Notes: a model not told the origin generated them from the letters alone. DNA of 64,000 nt from Tetmemena sp. SeJ-2015 (GCA_027382625.1 JAJKFJ010021810.1:1-64000), one strand, 5' to 3'. Shown: positions 33,807 to 50,221, counted from the first letter of the stretch. Translations and numbers: made by a program.

Positions 33807-34901
33807 TCACTCGTTGGTGATCCATCTGACTCTCTTGCCTTCTTTCCACTCTCCTTTCTTGACTTCTCCTTTGGATGTATAGTAAATTCCTTCACCGTGC
33901 TGCTTTCCGTTGAACCACTTTCCATCGTATTTTCTTCCATCGGGCCAGATAAATACTCCATGCCCTTGCTTTTTATCGTCGTAGTACTCGCCCTCATAGC
34001 GTCTGCCGTCTGCCCACGTGAATACTCCCTTGCCGTGCATTTTATTATTCAGCCACTGTCCATCATAGCATCTGTTATCAGCCCACACGTATACTCCACG
34101 TCCGTGAATGTTATTATCTGAGAATTGACCCTCGTAAGTTGAGCCATCTGCCCACTTAAATCTTCCATGTCCATCCTTCTTGCCGTCCACGTAGTCTCCT
34201 TCATAGCAAGCACCATCTGGCCAGGTCTCTTTTCCTTAACCATGCTGTTTATCTTCTTTCCACTGGCCTTCGTATTGAGCACCATCTGTGTGCATGTACT
34301 TTCCATAGCCGTGTGCCTTATCGTCCTTCCACTCTCCTTCGTAAACATCGCCATCAGCAAAATACTTACAATCTATTAGATAACAGCATGGATGAGTCTA
34401 CCCCTTCCATTGGCCTTGTCATTCTTCCAGTATCCTTCATAGAGAGATCCATCTGCCCAAATTTGGTATCCTCTGCCGTCTCTCTTATTAGTGTCTTCGT
34501 TCCACTGGCCTTCGTATCTGGCTCCGTTTTCAAGAGTAATAAGTGCTCTCTGCTTTCTTCTCACCCCGTCATTATCCTGAGCAGAGCCGTACTTGAATGG
34601 TCCTAAGCGCTCTTTAATTTCTTGGACCTTGGGGTTGTGATAATTAGGTTCGACGATGTTTCCATAGCCATGGTGCCCCATGGTCTTTATTCTGAAGCCA
34701 AACCTCTGCTCAACTCTCTTTCTGGAGAGAGCACCTCTAAACATAGCTCTGGATCTTGATAATTAGCTTCATCTTTTCCTTGCCTCTCAGTCCAAGGATT
34801 TCAGTGTTGTCAAAGAGACTCTCTTGAAGTCTGTCAAAATGAGGACCCTTAGTCATTTTGACTTCTCCCTCGTTAGCATTCCCGCTGCAGCAATTTCCCA
34901 T
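33807..34901 (-). CDS. MORN-repeat protein with N-terminal IQ motif and lipid-anchor signal
   Basis: From ATG 34901: [15 protein letters not shown] is a classic myristoylation/palmitoylation N-terminus, followed by an IQ motif ([16 protein letters not shown]). Then at least nine MORN repeats of about 23 residues follow (YEGxWxxxxxHGxGxxxxxDG). It ends VRWITNE at TGA 33807-33809. A 29-bp IES at 34359-34387 interrupts one repeat. MORN proteins bind phospholipid or scaffold membrane-cytoskeleton junctions; here a cortical membrane position is likely. Overlapping long ORFs on both strands are artefacts of the repeat. Confidence 0.9.
34359..34387 (-). other. 29-bp IES in the MORN gene, pointer GCTG
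   Basis: Minus-strand GCTG at 34387-34384 and 34358-34355. Excision joins GRLIHA to [12 protein letters not shown], completing a MORN repeat. Confidence 0.85.
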
Positions 34902-35155
34902 ACTTTGCAAATATTTATTACTCCTGTAAATCTAAATGGAAATGAAAAAAAAATTATTAAAGAATTATTCTTCTGCTAAATAAGCTAATACATATATTTT
35001 ATAATACTATAACTTAAATATGTATTTGACCTATGATATTTCTAATTCTTATAGCTTAATTATGAAATCAAAATGAAAGCGAGTTATAATTATTTATAAA
35101 TTATAGTTAAGCTGTTAATGAAATAAAGAGTTTTAATTAACAAATTAAGTATATT

Positions 35156-35575
35156 TCACTTTCTACTCTTGAGGAGGATCTTAGAAATATTTTTGGACAA
35201 TTTGTGTTTCTAGTGTATCTCCTTCCTTGCTTGAGCCTTGACTTGTTCTATTTGTTTAGCCTTGACATCTTTATCATGAATCCTATCCAGCTAACTCTTA
35301 AACTAGTCAGCTGACTAATTCCCAATCCCATTTGATGATTAATTGCTAGTAGTAGATGACTTTTTCTTTTTCCAGTCTGGGTGAGATTTTTATTTCCTGA
35401 GTAGAACTTTCTCTTGGTTTCTCTTTTCAGCTGCTTTCTTTAGTTCTCTAGGAGTTTTCTTAACCTTTTTGACTAGTTAGTTAGTGTCTTTCTTTTGTTA
35501 TTACTACTGGAAGGAGTAAAGCTTCTCAGCCAGAGAGGCCTCATTTAGTTGCTTCTTGAAAATACTCACGGACAT
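35156..35575 (-). CDS. Small basic Lys/Gln-rich protein
   Basis: 139 residues from ATG 35575 (MSVSIFKKQLNEASLAEKLY) to TGA 35156-35158, with many TAG/TAA codons. Rich in Lys, Gln and Arg, helical, with KKVKKTPRELKKAAEKR near the middle and a basic C-terminus (NISKILLKSRK). This resembles small nucleolar ribosome-biogenesis factors in composition, but no specific family is recognised. No interruptions needed. Confidence 0.6.
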
Positions 35576-35856
35576 TCCAAACTTAATTAATATTTATACT
35601 TACTTATATAAATAAAGAAGTAATACATGCCTCATAGCAATGGTAAAAAAGATTTTTAATTTAGTGTTACATGCTCACTTCTATATACAAATCTCCAACT
35701 TCTCTCCACCTCTCTAATAAATTTTAATCTCCTATTTTACTAAACTAAACTCTAAAATAAAATACATATTCTCACTAATTAACTTTTGAGTTTAAATTAT
35801 TGCAGAAATAATTAATGGTAGCTAGTAAAATATGATTTATTTTTGGTGAGTATTAA

Positions 35857-39844
<3,988 letters not shown>

Positions 39845-39899
39845 TTGCTTGAGTTTAAGTAGATTTGAGATGGCAAAGAGGTTTCTGCATCCAGAATAT

Positions 39900-40725
39900 T
39901 TACTTTTATTTTTTGTATTGATATGACTTTAAGGAGTAACATAAAGCGGAGCACTTTTTAGATTTAACCAGCGCAATTAAGCCTTTAGCAGTTTACATGT
40001 GATTGGGATGATGAGAGGCACCTTGGCTGTCGAAGCTTATAATGAAATTGAAAGTGATGCCGTCTTGTTCCATTTCTAAAATGTATCCTTCAATTAGTTC
40101 CTTCACGATTTCAGGATCCCACTTTCTTCTTCTTCCATCCTGGAGCCTGGGATGATCCATCACTTGGAAGCTTTTAAAGCCAAGAGCATCAGTACACAAC
40201 TTAAGCTCTTAAACTCTTGTTTGTCCTTATCCTTCCACATCTCCTCTTGACAAATATAGACATAAATTATTTCATGTCAATAGATAGACAAGCAAAGCAG
40301 GAAAATATTGTTTTATAGTTTTGGATTCGTGAGTGATTCAATTGTCGGACCGAAAAATCTAAAAAATGTCAGGAAAAAAGATTAGTGTCAATTTATATTC
40401 ATTAAAAATAAATTTTTAATTTCATAAAATCGAAGAATATTTCTTTTGGATTAGAGAAGTCAAAATATTAGCAATGATTTATTATAAAGTTTATTAATTA
40501 ACATCTAGATATATTGGTGAATGTATTTTGAATATAATTATAAGGATATTACACAATCTCGTCATCAGGATGAGAAGTGATTAGAAGTATGTTTTTATGG
40601 GATAGCTGCTGATAATGTCTTATATTTATGACTATAGTTTGATAAATGCAATAAGTATAGGTAAGTGCAATTATGAAGAACAAGAACAGGACGGAGTTAG
40701 TGAAGATTTGTGATTCCAAAAGCAT
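39900..40725 (-). CDS. PIGL: GPI-anchor GlcNAc-PI de-N-acetylase PIG-L, C-terminal part missing
   Basis: Second enzyme of GPI-anchor synthesis, on the ER membrane. From ATG 40725: an N-terminal membrane segment (SVLFLFFIIALTYTYC), the metal-binding ITSHPDDEIV, an intron at 40359-40552, FFGPTIESLTNP, a 38-bp IES, LCLSRGDVEGQGQTRVQELK, MDHPRLQDGRRRKW, and FIISFDSQGASHHPNH, the family TFDxxGxSxHxNH. The usual C-terminal HxSQxxWFR helix is not visible leftward, where the kinase 3' end lies. The last MDS may therefore be elsewhere, or the frame is disturbed below 39990. Confidence 0.87.
40254..40291 (-). other. 38-bp IES in PIG-L, pointer TTGTC
   Basis: Minus-strand TTGTC at 40291-40287 and 40253-40249. 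Excision joins IFLLCLS to RGDVEGQGQTR, matching the family LCLSxGNxxGxGxxR. Confidence 0.85.
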
Positions 40726-40765
40726 CTTAATTTTGAAAATTAATTAGTTATACTGGTGAGTGTTT

Positions 40766-41031
40766 TCATCCGATTTCGTTGGGAACCACCTCTGTGAAAT
40801 AGTAAACATCTGTTTCCATATCGAAGATAGCTATATCTTCTTGACTTATAAAAATTAAACAAGTAGACACTCAGCACACTTAACTCTAAAGAAAAGCAGT
40901 TCAAATTTCTCGTCACTCTCTTTCACAATTTTCTTAGACCTCAGTATTTTAGACTCATCCACAATGCAATTCAGAACTTTAGAAGCTTAGAAGTCTGAAG
41001 AAATATTTTGCTTTACTTATTTTTTTCTCAT
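40766..41031 (-). CDS. Small hypothetical protein with a CxxC pair
   Basis: From ATG 41031 (MRKKQVKQNISSDFQASKVL) through LLFFRVKCAECLL to a second part, DIAIFDMETDVYYFTEVV, ending at TGA 40766-40768. A short interruption near 40840-40865 separates the parts; a pointer was not fixed. About 80 residues. The CAEC pair suggests a metal site. Unidentified. Its end is about 40 bp from the PIG-L start, on the same strand. Confidence 0.5.
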
Positions 41032-41059
41032 GCCAACATATGAAAGAGGGGTGAAGCAC

Positions 41060-43250
41060 TTTGCGCAAGATATTTGAATTTTATTTTCTTAAATTTTACT
41101 TGACTATCTAAAAATAATTTAATATATTATAAAAATATTCCTTCAGAATTTTAAATATTTTTGACTTTTGAAGTTTGGAGATATACTCTCCATTTAATTC
41201 ATCTTCGCAAGGATTGTAGAGTAGATCATCATAAGTTTAACTTTTTCTTGTATTTTCTGTATTCATGCTTCCTATATCGAAAGGGCATTATCTATCTTAA
41301 TTTTTGTGAGGCTTGGGATTTGGTTCTTCATCAGATTTATAAAATTGCATATAATTTAAAAACAATAAAGATGACTAGTCGTCATGTTCTTGTTTTGAAT
41401 TTGAGATAGGGATGGATTCTTGAGATATGATGCGCATTTAATCTTGTGCCCTGACTAAGAATGGATTAGTCAAAGTATTTCCATTAGTGTATGCTGAACT
41501 TTGTTGATTCCATAGTGGCTCTTTCGTAATTTGAAATTAATTTGATATGTTTGTGTGAGAAGTATTTGACTTTGATTTGAGTCTATTTAAATTAAATGCA
41601 GCCTTTTGCTCTTGCTGTTTTCTGGTTTAATCATACCACTCCATTTCTTTAAAATTACCATTATCTATGCTGTTATGAGTTTATAAATGAAAATAATCTT
41701 TGGAATCAATGGAAATAATTATTGATAAAGTCTGAAGTTGATGCTATATCTTTTATGTTTTATTATTCATTATTTACTTTGATCTTAAGACTTTTTAGTG
41801 AAGTTAAGTGATGATTTGAAACTGTCTATAAGTTTATTAGGTTCATTAAAGGATATTCTATGCTGATTTACCATTTAAGATTAGTCGCTCTTAATCTTCT
41901 TATCAAGAATTAGCTGGTCCTCTACATTTATGGGGCTCTTCAGATTGCATACTTTAGACTTAAGAATAATATAAAATGCTCTTAATGCTATATCTTGTAT
42001 ACCTATGCTCAGAGGCTTTGAACGATGCCCTCCCAGGGGATGAATTCAAATGTTAAAGCAACTGAAAAATAATTTATGAATATAGAGCCTGAAGTTCATC
42101 TTCTTCATCTTCATCTTCACCGAAAGGTTGGTGATTGAGGGTATTCATAGTCTTAAAAGGCTGGTCCTGATTAGCTAAGACTCTTCTATTTTATGACTGA
42201 TCTAGCTAGCCTACATCTATTCCCATTCTTTTCTAGCTAGATATATATTAAAAAGTTTGTAAGATGCGTGGGAGTCTCTTATTCTAGAAGAACTTTAAGC
42301 ATTTTGGGGTTTGAGGAAACTCAAGCCCAAGTCAACTATAGACCCATTCTTTATTTGAGAATGCAAACTTAAATTACTCTACTCTTTCCCTAATTAGGGT
42401 GTTGGCTGCAGATTCAACCCATTTATTTAGTCATTCAACCCTTGAGAGTCCTAATATGTATGATAGTTTACAGAGCTCTATATGTTAGTATACTCATCTA
42501 TTACTCTAGTTTTATATTTAATTATTTATAAGCTATACTAGGGATAAAAGTAAAAGATATCATTTAAATCTCTGCCTGATAATAGCTTATCTTTATTCTA
42601 TAGAAGCACTTAGGCTTTTTATTGAGATCCATCCTGATTGAAAACATGCAGATTTTAAAAGCTACTTTATTAATTTTGCGACTGCATGTTTGGCACTTGA
42701 ACTTAAATAAATTAAATAACTTAAATGACCTAAGGAGCTTAGTTGATATAGTTGTGAATTTCCAAGAAAGTATAATGATTTTGCATCTAAATAGGCATTT
42801 GGAAATTAATTCCATTGTAAGTCACTTATTGAGAATGTCTTCTCTGGGATTAATCAGCTTTCTATGATGCTCCAAACTACTACTTCTGATCTTTAGATTA
42901 TGGAAACTTGCAACTTTCCCTAATATTCCTTTCTGTTTTTTCTTAAGGCTCTTTCTACTTAATTTCCTCTACCTCACTTGATGTTAAGTGCTCAATGTTT
43001 TTCATTTCTTCAGATAGAATTTCCTCTTAAAATACCTAATTTATTTTTATCTCAGGGACTACATCCTTAAAGATTTAATCCATGCTCTTTTGCTCCTCAA
43101 TTATGCTTGAATCTTTCATCTAACTTTGATTATTCCTCAGTTTAGCTTTTCTCCTCTTAACTACTTTTTTATTTTAATCTCGAATTTATATACTCTAAAA
43201 ATTAAATAGAGTCTAGATAGGGCTCCGAAAAATAGGTCTCATAAAAATAT
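41060..43250 (-). CDS. Hypothetical Gln/Glu/Lys-rich protein (boundaries approximate)
   Basis: The minus strand shows several long stretches that are coding with TAA/TAG as Gln. About 43170-42740 is acidic-helical (SSEVEEIKQKEPQEKTERNI), about 42120-41780 includes NVEDQLILDKKIKSDQS, and about 41430-41070 is Ser/Asp-rich (DEEPNPKPHKNQDRQ). TGA and phase changes between them indicate IESs or introns not resolved here. Disordered overall; no domain recognised. It may be one gene or two. Confidence 0.45.
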
Positions 43251-43411
43251 AGATGACAAAGGTTCCATTAAAATGCACATTTACAAGAACTATAAGGAAT
43301 TTTCAAGAGAAATTCAATCAGCAATTTTAAATTAGATTGCAGCTCTTCAAAATCATAAAATAATAATTTCTGCGCTGTCCATAATTTTCATATTTCCTTA
43401 CCTGAAAGGAT

Positions 43412-46400
43412 TCATAGAAACGATTAAACATAATTCAAGTTGATTTTGTGTTAAAATCTCATGCTAAAATCTAAGTCCTTAAAGTAAAGATAAAGTTTTT
43501 AAGTAATTGTTTATATACTCTCCTAAGCATTTTCATTTAACTTAAAGCTTTAATTTAGAGCATCTTCCCCAGTTCCTATCAATTACATCATTTCATCTAA
43601 ACGCTAAGGGGTTGAATCCTATTTTTAAGATTTTATTTTAGAGAGATACCCCATTTTGGGTTTATCGATTTGTTAATTATCTGGTAGAATATTAGAGTCA
43701 TTCATAACATTGTTGTAAAAGCTCCCCCAAGATTTATTCTACTGACTATAAGAGTTAATCGAAATATTCTTCGAGCTTTTCAAAAGCTTTTACTTTTTAG
43801 ACAAGCAATCTAAAATTTCCTTATCTGATTGGTCACTGATAACTATTTTAGAGGAGATCTTCGGTAACAATATATTATTTTGCATTTCTTTGGGCTTATT
43901 CTTTGCATATATAATGCTTTGAATCTCTTTGAAAGGCTTGATTTGAATAGATCTACGCACAGTCTCATATAAAATTGAATTAATGAGTCTCTGATTCTGC
44001 TTACTGTTCAAGTTACTAATACTTTGACTATCTTCTATGGCTCTTACTATCGAATCTTTTCTTCTCTGCGATAATTTTAGTAAGCTCATTTTACTTCTTT
44101 GGTGGCTTAGTCCCCTGAACTTTATTCACTGACATAGTTAAAAGGGGTGCTTTGTCATCAGAGTCATCGTCTTCATCTGTGACTTGAATCTAAGAATTGT
44201 TAACAGACTTAAATGCTCTCATATCATCATCTGTCTTAAACTCATCTTCCTCTTCATCCTCTCTGAGAAAATATCAATAAAATAATGAGAGCTTCTTGAA
44301 TAACTTCCTTAGGATTGTTAGAATTGTTTAAAGGACCAATATCAAAGAATGGGATCTAAGTAGCAGCTGTACTTGCTGTTTTCTATTTAAAATGCATTTG
44401 AGGAGTGTCTATTTTCTCTGGGGTATCGAAGTGCATGTACTAGTCGTTAAAAATCTCAAAGCTTTTAGAATCATCAGGTGAGTTATCAATAATATTTTAG
44501 TTGGATAACTTCGCTAGTGTCAATTTCGTGGCTTTGGAGCTTGTCTTTTGCTATTTCATGATGCCTTAGTTTTTCTTTGCTACTGGAGAACCATTTTTCG
44601 TTTCTTCATTTTCCTCCTCCGCTATCTCTTCAATCTAGCTCTACATCATTTAGGAACCATTTTCACAAGCACTAACTGAATTCTCATTTTATCTACTTTT
44701 GCTTCGTGAGAAATTATAATCAAGGAGTGAATTAGATCGAGAAGCCAAGCTGACTAACTTTGGGTTATCTTTATCTTGATACAGAGCCTCACTGATGTGA
44801 AAAGTGTGAGTGACAGTATTGTTCAAATTATTGGCTGATAAAGAAATTAAAATACTTTGAAGGGGTCTTCATTTTTTATTATAGTATTGACTGTTTGCTG
44901 CTTTCTTTTCAAGTTTCCTTTTTGCTTTTGGAACTTCTTGCAGTTGATAGATATATGACCTTCTTGGTGGCAAAGGTAGCACTTAATGCAAAGCATCCTT
45001 AAGTCCTTCTCATTATAGCTGACGTTATCTTTAATCCTATTGAAAAGTATCAAAGAATCTAAAGAGACTTAGTTTGCTAATTTCAAAAAGGGATCTCTCT
45101 TCAAGATAAGCAGCTCTGTGAAGTCTTTCGTTTTTATTGTTACCTGCCGGTTTAGATGGGTGAAGAAGCTTATCTCTCCAAAGTATGACTCCTTAAAATA
45201 TAAACTTGTTCAGCTCACAAATCAGAGTTTTGCTTAAAGAAAAAATGAGCATATTAAACTTCTTCTATGGATAAGATTTACTCTACCAGTATAAACGTAG
45301 AATATTTCATCACCATTTTCCCCTTCAATTAGAATATTCTCATCTATATTGTAGGTGTTTTGACGAAACAGGAAAGTAAGATTACTGATGAACTCAATTG
45401 GGAATTTACTGAGGATATCGATTTTCTATAGAATTTTACCCTTTAGATAGATTATTACTCTATCTTTTAGGTTTTCATTGAGCAAGCTCATTAACTCCTC
45501 TTCCTCGATTTTATAAAGCTTTTTGAGTTCCCAGTTATATTCTAAGTATCTTTTGACTTAAGATCTCAATTCCTCTGGGAGCTACTTCTGCTTTAAAAAC
45601 CTATCCACATATATCATACGCTCACGGAATTGTGCGGCTAAGACATTAAAGCTACTAACTATTCTACCAATATCTCCGATTATATACGCAAATAGGGCAG
45701 AGGACAAAATCATAAACACCATAGATATCATCCTTTCATTGGTGGTAGTGGGGTGAAAATCTCCATATCCCACTGTACATAGGTTAGTAAAAGACCAGTA
45801 AAGGCAGTTGATGTATGATTCAAGCATACTTGCATCTTAAAGATAATTATTAAGATTTTCTAAACTGAGCCAATTAATCCCATGAGCTTCGAATTCAGAC
45901 TTTGCCACTGCGTATAACGTACAAGCCATCCAATTTATTTTTAATGGCCTATGAAGAAGACTACCACACTAATTTTGTAAAATCTCAGAGCTAAGTTAGC
46001 ATAGTCATTCACGATTATATCTTCAAATGTCTGAATGAACTTGCTAACTTTGAGGAATCTGATGAGTCTTAGCAATCTGACATATTTAAACAACTTGAAA
46101 ATTCGAAGAAGTCTCGCTTGTGAAAACGCTCCTGCACCGTCTGAGAGAATAAGGTCAAGATACGAAACTGGCAAGCTGCTAAGTACATCTAGAATAAACC
46201 ACCCCTTCACGTAATTCATAAATATTCTTTTGTGGTCTAAAATCAGGATGCCTTTATCATAGAAACCCGTAAAATAAAGTAAAGAAGTTTAGAAGGATTT
46301 CAAAGATGAAATATGTATCCATTATTGTAAAAATTAGATAAATATACTGAATAATTAAGAATGATTTATATTGTTAAATAGAACTTCGAAATCAGTTAGT

Positions 46401-48293
46401 ACGATACTTCCGTCTATCTCAAAAGCAAACACGAAAGGTACATAGAGAGATATGAAGGATTTATTTTAGTTATATGAAAACTACGGTAAGAAAAGATGTG
46501 AAATCTATCATCTGTCTAAAGGAGTGTTCAGGGGCCAGGAGGAATTTACTATTCCTAACTTAACCGAAGAGTTTTATTTGTTCATCTCCTGAAGACAAAT
46601 CTTCACTTTCTTCTTTCTAAGCCTCCTTTTCTTACTCAGATGTTTGTATCTTAGTTGGCTAGTTTAAAATAAGTTTGCAACCTTTAGCGCATAAAAAATT
46701 CATTGCATTTTTCCTTCTTATCTTGTTATTATTTTTACTATCAGAATCGTTGAGAGCTGACAGATCGACTCCTAGCCCTGCCATACTCTTTCGTCGCTCT
46801 CTCAAATTTTTCTTCTTTAATTTTATTCTCGTTTTGTCCACAAAGCTGGAGTTTTCTTAAATATAGTCCTCTGGTTTCTTTTTGCTACTGAGCTAAAAAT
46901 AATAAGTAATTTATATTAATTATTTAGTCTTCTCATTTTGTTGATTTTCATGATCATTAGAGTCATCTAGAAACTTTAACGATTTTTACTTGACAAGTAG
47001 AAACTTGACATCTTTTTAGCTCTCATTCTTTTTCTTCTGAGTTTCTTTCAAGAAAGCTTTAAAGTTTCGCACATTTCTAATCTTCTGTTCTTAGTTTACC
47101 ATTTCAGGCACTATTGGAGCGAATCCATCTACAAATGCCTGGGGAGATATTAAGTCCAATCCTCCTCTAGCAGAGTTGTGTTAGTTCACCCAATTGTTAT
47201 TATTCTGAGAAGAATAGGAATTATTGATTGCGTTCTGGTGCATCTTCGAGCTGCTCCTTTTTCCAGTCCTGCTTGCAGCTTATGAACTGCCGCTATTATC
47301 TCTGCTCTTAAAACTCATTGCATCATCGAATAGATTTGTAAATATATAAAGCGAACTGATTGCTAACCTAGTACTTAAAATGATGGTTTCTTCTCATAGG
47401 ATTACTGCTCACTCTAAGTACAGAGCTACTTACATAATTCCTATTTAATTATCTTGAAGAGAAGAAGTGACTTTAAGCTTTATATTTACTAATTGCTGGT
47501 GAAGGTCTTACCTAGTACCAATAAAATATAATAAAATTTCTAGGACTCACCCCCTACAATTACTTATCTTCATTGATTAAAGATCCTTGATTTTTTCGAT
47601 TAGCAGCTGAAATAAATTAGTTTCTTCTCTCTTCGGACTAAGTTCTGTCTCTTTGAGTTTAATGAGGAATCATATAAATAGCTGCGTTGTCTATGTAATC
47701 ATTGAACTACATATAAATATATTTAACTGATCTTTGTTTTTAAGCAAGTCACTATCCCTTTTTGAGTTAGATCCTCTGGGAGATTAAGAGTTCGAATTAT
47801 ATTGATTTTGGCCATTTTTGTAAGTTTCGCTTCTTCTCAACGGCATCTAGAGTCGTTATTCACTTTATAGAAACGAAGGATCCTAAAATCTTGTCTTGAT
47901 TGGTGGCACTCTTGCGAATTTAGAAGTCTTAACTTCAATGGGTTTGTATTCTTGCTCTACAATTGAAAAGTCATTTGAATTCATGGGAATGATTTCTATT
48001 TTTGGATTGGCTCTCATCCTTGTTATAGAATCATAGTCCGACTAGTGAATCACATCGGAGGATCCTTCTTTCTAACTTCTCTTTATGCGGACCTTCCCAG
48101 AGGATTTATGTTCATCCTCTGCGATGTCGTTATCAGAATAAGATTTAAAATGATAAATATTCACTATATATGTTTTTGATTTGTTCTTGAGAAGAAACTT
48201 TTTCTTGACAGTGAGAGTATGGGGCAATGAAGATTAAATGGAGTGGAAGTTGTCTTGAGTAGATTTATTAATATGAGGAGTCTAGATATTCAT
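43412..48293 (-). CDS. Cyclic-nucleotide-gated/EAG-type K+ channel
   Basis: Very long gene from ATG 48293. A roughly 600-residue Ser/Asn/Gln-rich cytosolic N-terminus leads to APEHSFRQMIDF (pre-S1), LDVLSSLPVSYLDL (S3), S4 arginines (RLLRIFKLFKYVRLLRLIRF), S5 (FFIGHWMACTLYAV), the K+ filter CTVGYGDFHP at about 45775, S6 (MVFMILSSALFAYIIGDI), a C-linker, and a cNMP-binding domain (ILIEGENGDEIFYV; SYFGEISFF). A CCHC knuckle (CYLCHQEGHISINC, about 44960) and a long acidic/Gln tail follow; TGA at 43412-43414. IESs at 47314-47380, 46274-46283 and 45935-45945; others, such as one before ISLYVPFVFAFE (S2 side), are unresolved. Likely a plasma or ciliary membrane channel. Confidence 0.88.
45935..45945 (-). 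other. 11-bp IES in the channel S5, pointer ATT
   Basis: Minus-strand ATT flanks 11 bp. Excision turns FFIGH...NWMACT into FFIGHWMACTLYAV, the conserved S5 AHWxAC pattern. Confidence 0.82.
46274..46283 (-). other. 10-bp IES in the channel, pointer TTTAC
   Basis: Minus-strand TTTAC repeats exactly 10 bp apart (46283-46279 and 46273-46269). Excision of 10 bp joins EILLNFFT to GFYDKGILI and removes a downstream TGA from frame. Confidence 0.78.
47314..47380 (-). other. 67-bp IES in the channel N-terminal region, pointer TTTTAAG
   Basis: Minus-strand TTTTAAG at 47380-47374 and 47313-47307. Excision joins NPMRRNHHFK to SRDNSGSSQAAS in frame and shows that both stretches belong to one gene. Confidence 0.85.
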
Positions 48294-48543
48294 TTCTTAA
48301 TTAAAGTTGAAAATTGTGATATTCTATCTGTCTCAACTCTATCTATTCAAATTAAAAGAATTTAATAAATGTAAGGAATTCATTCTACTTTAATGATAGT
48401 AAGGACGATCAAGGGATTATTCCAATAAAATATAAATTCAATTTCAGAAGAGACAAAACCAATCACCTTTATTTATTGTCATGCATTTCCAAAGATTTTA
48501 TATCTGACTTCTAATCAAACAGAGTGAAAATTCCCTTAAGAAT

Positions 48544-49430
48544 ATGAAAGTTGCACAGGTGAAACATTAGGAAAATTTAAATTTAAAGGAATAGATTGAG
48601 TTACCTCATTAGATACCTATTACAACGCATTCTATAGCAAAGACGAGTGCTGCCGTTTAGAAGACTCTAATGTCTGAGCAAAAGAAAAAACTAAAGTCTA
48701 ACGTACTCAAGATTGACCATCAATCTCACTTGCCTAACTCTGCCTCAAAGCATTATAATTCAGGCAGCGCCAAAAATTAACTTCATTCCAATAATCTTCA
48801 TCATGAAGTATCGCCATAGACAGAGTAAACGAGTGCTCATCAGCCAACAGCTACTGGAAATAACGCACATTCTTCTAAGAATGCAAGCTAGAAACCTAAT
48901 TTATTCAGCGAGAAGTCTTCAAGCAATCTCAACTAGTTTGCTCAGCAAAATTAGCAGAGTCTGAACATCTAGACAACACCAACCTAAATTCATTAGACAT
49001 CCTCTAATCTTAAAGGAAAGCTAGATTTCTTTGGATCAAATGGGATACTGAGCGGTGCATCTTCTAATAATCCAAAGGATTATGGTTCAATTATAATGAA
49101 CTCTAATTCAGGAGGCCTTGCTCATCATATTCCAACATCAGCTGAGAAAGTTAAGACTGCTTTTCAAAGTTCGTCGACAAAAAGCGCAAGCTCAACAGCT
49201 ACAGGTGGAGGGCAGACCTCAAGCAGCGCGTCGAAGACAAAATATATTTTTATCCATTCAATAGAGCATTTTCCTCTACTAACACTAACTAAATAATTAT
49301 GGGAACTGCTTCTTCAAGTTCAGTTATTATCACGACAGGAGGGTCTGTGGGTATCAAGTCTTCTTAGCAACCTAATCTCGCTTCTTCAAAAATTTATTCT
49401 AAATAGGGAGATAATTTTTTATTTTAAAGA
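48544..49430 (+). CDS. Hypothetical Ser/Asn/Gln-rich disordered protein
   Basis: From ATG 48544 (MKVAQVKHQENLNLKEQIEL) open for about 230 codons with many TAA/TAG. Dominated by Ser, Asn, Gln and His (HNSGS, SSTKSASSTATGGGQ). Near 49240 a two-base phase change within an AT dinucleotide run leads to FNRAFSSTNTN and GTASSSSVIITTGG, probably the same protein. The 3' end is unclear. No domain recognised. Confidence 0.5.
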
Positions 49431-49543
49431 TGCAATTTATTAATCATAATCAAGAAATATATCTCTAATATTTATTTCATTCAATTATATCTCTTAAGTG
49501 GCCTTGTTTATCCATCATCCTCTATGGTTAGATCTGGTATTCT

Positions 49544-50221
49544 TCATATATTATAAGCAAACTCAAATTTAATAGAGTTCATTTTTAATATTTCTTAATT
49601 TAAGGATATTTGTCTGTAGTATTCGGAATCTTCAAATAATGCATCCATGAAATCTATCTTGTTGAAAATAAAAGGTCTTTTGAAGTTTCTGTGTTCATTA
49701 GAAAGATTATCTATCTGGAAGTAAATTTTTGAAGATATGGATATGAGCTCATCATAAACTTTTAGTAGCCCATCTTTTTAATTTTGCTCAATGAAATGCT
49801 CGATCTTATCCTTAATCCGTTCTCTATTTATAATTGACTTTAGTATTTTCTTAATCTGTTATTCTGCTTCTGCCATCTTTTTACATCTTAAAAGAATCTT
49901 AATGCAGTTGTTGATAGTCTTCTATTTATCCAAGGATTGTTCAAAGTATGCTTCCCTTATAGTTTCAAAAGTTTTGCTCAACAAAAGTCTGTCCATTTTC
50001 TTTTTGAGAGTTCTAAAAGCCTTGCTTTCTATTTCTGAGAGTTCAGATGGGAGAATCAAATCACTTGAGTTCATTTTCTTCTTTAATATCGAAGAATGAT
50101 ACTAAACCTCTATATCAGTATACACATCGTCTTCTTCTTTCTTGAATTTTGATTCTAAAAGAGCTTGCTGATTATAGCTTATCATTTCAGTGGAGTGTTT
50201 ACCGGACCTCTAGGTCGCCAT
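49544..50221 (-). CDS. Possible COG complex subunit 2 fragment
   Basis: An uninterrupted minus frame of about 225 codons from ATG 50221 to TGA 49544-49546. Helical throughout: INNCIKILLRCKKMAEAEQQ followed by KDGLLKVYDELISISSKIYF. This order and spacing resemble the middle of COG2 (CLRTYxxxxxxxDAE...NGLxxxYxxLL), a Golgi tethering subunit. Similarity is weak. The ATG overlaps the TGA of the upstream ORF (TGATGG), so the true start may be an MDS boundary. COG2 is normally about 700 residues, so this would be only a part. Confidence 0.4.

Noticed and set aside
33801..34606. Long plus-strand ORFs opposite the MORN gene
   Set aside because: They are antisense shadows of the regular repeat; the minus strand shows the MORN consensus.
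41161..41409. Plus-strand 82-codon ORF
   Set aside because: The opposite strand reads as Gln/Asp/Ser-rich coding sequence typical of this genome; the plus ORF has an antisense-like Leu/Phe/Tyr composition.
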